DNA of 8,494 nt from an uncultured Sutterella sp. (GTDB taxonomy: Bacteria > Pseudomonadota > Gammaproteobacteria > Burkholderiales > Burkholderiaceae_F): the NCBI GenBank assembly GCA_905206365.1, contig CAJLHF010000065.1:1-8494 (forward strand). The letters are read 5' to 3'. Numbering within the stretch: position 1 is the stretch's first letter; each line of letters begins with the position of its first letter. The notes beneath the pieces were generated by a model. That model saw only the letters and a program-made list of their open reading frames with translations, was not told where the DNA came from and did no database searches. Position numbers and translations under genes: made by a program. Below are positions 5,669-8,494 of this stretch, one piece after another.

Positions 5669-6490
5669 CTATTCCTGTGTTTCGGTCTCCTCTCCGGCCT
5701 GCTGCGCCTGCTGTCCCTTGCGGTTCTTCATCTGCTGGGTCAGCTGGTGGCTCTTCTTGAGCTCGAAATGCTGGCCGAGGTAGACCTTGCGAACCATCGG
5801 GTCGGCGGCCAGTTCCTCGGCCGTACCCGTCTTGAGGATCTTGCCCTCGTAGAGCAGGTAGGTGCGGTCGGTGATGGCCAGCGTCTCGTCGACGTTGTGG
5901 TCGGTGATGATGACGCCGATGTTCTTGTGCTTGAGCGTCGCCACGATCGACTGGATGTCCTCCACGGCGATGGGGTCGACGCCCGCGAAGGGCTCGTCGA
6001 GCAGGATGAACGCCGGGTTGATGGCCACCGCGCGCGCGATCTCCGTACGGCGCCGTTCGCCGCCCGAAAGCTGGATGCCGAGGCTCTTGCGAACCTTTTG
6101 CAGGCGGAACTCCTCGATCAGCGACTCGACGCGCTCGGTCTGGTACTCCTTCGAGAAATCGGTCATTTCGAGTACGGCGCGGATGTTGTCCTCGACCGAC
6201 AGGCGGCGGAAGACCGATGCCTCCTGTGCCAGGTAGCCCACGCCCATCTGGGCGCGTTTGTAGACCGGCTCCTTGGTCAGTTCGGCGACCTTGCCTTCGT
6301 CGTCCTCGAGGAAGATGCGCCCTTCGTTGGGCTTGATAAGCCCCACGATCATGTAGAAAGTCGTGGTCTTGCCGGCTCCGTTGGGGCCGAGCAGTCCGAC
6401 GATCTCCCCCTGGTTGACGTCGATCGAGACGTGGTCGACGACGGTACGGGCCTTATATTTTTTGACAAGTTCGCTGGTGTATAGGCGCAT
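5669..6490 (-). CDS. lptB: LPS export ABC transporter ATP-binding protein
   Basis: A 273-residue ABC ATPase of the LptB type. LptB powers LptFGC at the inner membrane to extract lipopolysaccharide and push it along the Lpt bridge to the outer membrane. In order: Walker A GPNGAGKT (35-42), Q-loop YLAQEASVF (86-94; Q89), signature LSGGERRR (141-148), Walker B FILLDEP (161-167; E166 catalytic), D-loop GVD (170-172) and switch His H198 in ITDHNV. YLAQEASVFRRLSVEDN and LSGGERRRTEIARA are characteristic of LptB rather than of amino-acid ABC ATPases. It exceeds E. coli LptB (241) by a hydrophilic C-terminal tail from about 243, rich in Gln, Lys and Glu. The start at 6490 lies 26 nt downstream of a perfect TAnnTTTG element. 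It is the first gene of the leftward operon. No other lpt gene is in the window. Confidence 0.93.
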   Translation of the reverse strand: MRLYTSELVKKYKARTVVDHVSIDVNQGEIVGLLGPNGAGKTTTFYMIVGLIKPNEGRIFLEDDEGKVAELTKEPVYKRAQMGVGYLAQEASVFRRLSVEDNIRAVLEMTDFSKEYQTERVESLIEEFRLQKVRKSLGIQLSGGERRRTEIARAVAINPAFILLDEPFAGVDPIAVEDIQSIVATLKHKNIGVIITDHNVDETLAITDRTYLLYEGKILKTGTAEELAADPMVRKVYLGQHFELKKSHQLTQQMKNRKGQQAQQAGEETETQE

Positions 6491-6516
6491 TGCGTTCTCT
6501 TGCTATAAAATTTTTA

Positions 6517-6524
6517 CAAAGTTA
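6517..6524 (-). promoter_or_regulatory. -7 element of the lptB operon promoter
   Basis: Leftward strand reads TAACTTTG, an exact match to the Bacteroidota -7 consensus TAnnTTTG, with 26 nt between it and the lptB ATG. The -33 element is not clear: a TTTTC lies somewhat too close upstream. It probably drives the whole lptB-aroA-aroC-prmC-recX-M23 unit. It is inverted relative to a similar element at 6547-6554. Confidence 0.55.
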
Positions 6525-6546
6525 TGCTTTTTTCCGAAAAGTTTTT

Positions 6547-6554
6547 TAACTTTA
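6547..6554 (+). promoter_or_regulatory. Possible -7 element for recQ
   Basis: Plus strand reads TAACTTTA, seven of eight letters of the template TAnnTTTG counting the free positions, 36 nt before the recQ ATG. No good TTTG was found at the right distance upstream. The call rests mainly on position and on symmetry with the lptB element. Confidence 0.3.
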
Positions 6555-6590
6555 CATTGAATTTTCTGATTTTAGAGTAGAAACGGCGAA

Positions 6591-8494
6591 ATGAAACAAT
6601 TTGAATCGTCCCTGTTGCATGACAAGCTGAAGGAGTACTTCGGCTTTTCATCGTTCAAAGGGAACCAGGAAGCGGTGATCCGCAATGTGCTGGAAGGGAA
6701 GGATACGTTCGTGCTGATGCCTACGGGCGGCGGGAAATCCCTCTGTTATCAGCTTCCGGCCATGCTCATGGAGGGCGTGGCGATCGTCATTTCCCCCCTG
6801 ATTGCGCTGATGAAGAACCAGGTGGACGCCATGCGCACCTTCTCGGCCGAGTCGGGAATCGCCCATTTCCTCAATTCGTCGCTCAACAAGACGGCCGTCG
6901 CGCAGGTGCGTGCCGACGTGCTGGCCGGGAAGACGAAGCTGCTCTATTTCGCCCCCGAATCGCTGACCAAGGAGGACAACGTGGCCTTCCTGCATAAAAT
7001 AAAGGTATCGTTCTACGCCATCGACGAGGCGCACTGCATTTCGGAGTGGGGGCACGACTTCCGGCCCGAGTACCGCCGCATCCGCCCGATCATCAACGAA
7101 ATCGGTGCCGCGCCGCTGATCGCCCTGACGGCGACGGCGACGCCCAAGGTGCAGCTGGACATCCAGAAGAACCTCGGCATGTCCGACGCTTCGGTGTTCA
7201 AGTCGTCGTTCAACCGGCCGAACCTCTATTACGAGATACGCCCCAAGGGGGACGTCGACCGCGATATCATCCGCTTCATCAAGCAGAACGAGGGAAAGAG
7301 CGGCATCATCTACTGCCTGAGCCGCAAGAAGGTCGAGGAGCTGACCGAACTGCTCGTGGCCAACGGCATCCGCGCGCTGGCCTACCATGCGGGCATGGAC
7401 GCCGCGACGCGCGCCGCCAACCAGGACGACTTCCTGATGGAGCGGGTCGAGGTGATCGTCGCCACGATCGCTTTCGGCATGGGCATCGATAAGCCCGACG
7501 TGCGCTATGTCATCCATTACGACATCCCCAAGTCGCTCGAAGGCTATTACCAGGAGACGGGGCGTGCCGGCCGCGACGGCGGCGAAGGTTACTGCCTGAC
7601 GTTTTACAGTTACAAGGACATTCAGAAACTGGAGAAATTCATGCAGGGCAAACCCATCGCCGAACAGGAGATCGGCAAGCTGCTGCTGCTGGAGACGGTG
7701 TCCTATGCCGAGAGTTCGATGTGCCGCCGCAAGACGCTGCTGCACTATTTCGGCGAGGAGTATACCGAGGAGAACTGCGGCAACTGCGACAATTGCCGGA
7801 ATCCCAAGCCGAAGATCGACGCGCGGGCGGCGCTCAAGATGGCGCTCGAGGCGCTGCGCGATATCGGCGACAAGTTCAAGGCCGACTACCTGATAAACGT
7901 GCTCACGGGCAAGACCACGGCGCTCATCAAGAGCTACGGCCACAACAAGAGCAAGTGGTTCGGGGCGGGTGCCGAGCACGACGTGCGTTTCTGGGGCGCC
8001 GTGCTGCGCCAAGCGCTGATCCTGGGGCTGGTGGACAAGAATATCGAGAATTACGGGCTGATCTCGGTGAACCGCAAGGGCGAGAATTTCATCGCCATGC
8101 CTTTCCCCGTCACCGTGACGCTCGACCACGACTATGACGAGGAGGAGAAGGAGGCCGAGGCCGTCGTCCCGATGGGCAAGGGCGGCGCGGCGGACGAGGA
8201 ACTCTTTGCGATGCTCAAGGATTTGCGTAAGAAAGTGGCCAAGCAGCACGGGCTGCCGCCGTTCGTCATCTTCCAGGATCCGTCGCTCGAGGACATGGCC
8301 GTGCAGTACCCGATCACCATCGAGGAGATGCAGAACATCACCGGCGTGGGAGTGGGCAAGGCCCGCAAGTTCGGCGAGGAGTTCGTCAAGCTCATCAAGG
8401 CCTATGTCGAGGAGAAGGAGATCATCCGCCCGCAGGACATGATCGTCAAGTCGGTCGGCAACAAGTCGGGCAACAAGATCTTCATCATCCAGTC
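6591..8494 (+). CDS. recQ: ATP-dependent DNA helicase RecQ (3' end outside window)
   Basis: The reading frame is open from the ATG at 6591 to the window edge (634 codons plus 2 nt). RecQ unwinds DNA 3' to 5' in recombination and stalled-fork repair. Seen in order: motif 0 FGFSSFKGNQEAV (17-29), Walker A MPTGGGKS (43-50), DEAH (145-148) followed by CISEWGHDFRPEY, motif III ALTATAT (178-184), SFNRPNL (206-212), YHAGM (265-269), the ATIAFGMGIDKPDVR segment (291-305), motif VI QETGRAGRDG (321-330), the zinc-binding cysteines C378, C396, C399 and C402, a winged-helix (RQC) region around 405-510, and an HRDC domain around 533-608 with ITGVGVGKARKFGEEF. An acidic linker (DYDEEEKEAEAE-like, 514-524) separates RQC from HRDC. 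The sequence continues past HRDC, so the full protein is longer than E. coli RecQ (about 610). The start is supported by the MKQFESSLLHDKLKEYFGFS opening. It is transcribed divergently from lptB. Confidence 0.96.
   Translation, partial: MKQFESSLLHDKLKEYFGFSSFKGNQEAVIRNVLEGKDTFVLMPTGGGKSLCYQLPAMLMEGVAIVISPLIALMKNQVDAMRTFSAESGIAHFLNSSLNKTAVAQVRADVLAGKTKLLYFAPESLTKEDNVAFLHKIKVSFYAIDEAHCISEWGHDFRPEYRRIRPIINEIGAAPLIALTATATPKVQLDIQKNLGMSDASVFKSSFNRPNLYYEIRPKGDVDRDIIRFIKQNEGKSGIIYCLSRKKVEELTELLVANGIRALAYHAGMDAATRAANQDDFLMERVEVIVATIAFGMGIDKPDVRYVIHYDIPKSLEGYYQETGRAGRDGGEGYCLTFYSYKDIQKLEKFMQGKPIAEQEIGKLLLLETVSYAESSMCRRKTLLHYFGEEYTEENCGNCDNCRNPKPKIDARAALKMALEALRDIGDKFKADYLINVLTGKTTALIKSYGHNKSKWFGAGAEHDVRFWGAVLRQALILGLVDKNIENYGLISVNRKGENFIAMPFPVTVTLDHDYDEEEKEAEAVVPMGKGGAADEELFAMLKDLRKKVAKQHGLPPFVIFQDPSLEDMAVQYPITIEEMQNITGVGVGKARKFGEEFVKLIKAYVEEKEIIRPQDMIVKSVGNKSGNKIFIIQ

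Noticed and set aside
6648..8249. 533-codon reading frame on the minus strand opposite recQ
   Set aside because: It mirrors the recQ frame, whose GC-rich third positions remove stop codons from the opposite strand. The translation is rich in His, Val, Leu and Arg with no family motif, and the recQ protein on the other strand is beyond doubt.

Overview
The window looks like a piece of a GC-rich member of the Bacteroidales, most likely Alistipes or another Rikenellaceae. This rests on the protein flavour (an M23 peptidase with a long C-terminal region, a long RecQ), GC-rich coding sequence set against very AT-rich intergenic DNA, and spacers that carry Bacteroidota-type promoter elements (TTTG / TAnnTTTG) instead of -35/-10 boxes. 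The assignment is by recognition only; no database search was possible.

Layout. Positions 1-233 are AT-rich and non-coding. They hold a near-ideal Bacteroidota promoter pointing right (65-96) and a strong hairpin (173-207) that pairs best in leftward RNA. From 234 to 6490 runs a tightly packed leftward operon, in transcription order: lptB (LPS-export ATPase), aroA (EPSP synthase), aroC (chorismate synthase), prmC (release-factor glutamine methyltransferase), recX (RecA modulator) and an exported M23 metallopeptidase. From aroA on, the genes are 5 nt apart or overlap (1, 19 and 16 nt), which suggests translational coupling. The only sizeable gap, 66 bp between lptB and aroA, holds a stem-loop. 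Positions 6491-6590 are an AT-rich divergent promoter region. recQ begins at 6591 on the plus strand and leaves the window at 8494 without a stop codon.

How the genes fit together. aroA and aroC encode the two consecutive last steps of the shikimate pathway to chorismate. lptB and the M23 peptidase both serve the envelope. prmC serves translation termination, and recX and recQ serve recombination and repair. The operon is a housekeeping mixture, not one pathway.

No phage, transposon, CRISPR, defence island or RNA gene of a known class was seen. The points that deserve a second look are the unusual type of AroA (altered glyphosate-loop residues) and of AroC (short, closer to the clostridial type in my recollection), the orphan promoter at the left end, and two hairpins whose G-U pairs show which strand they work on.
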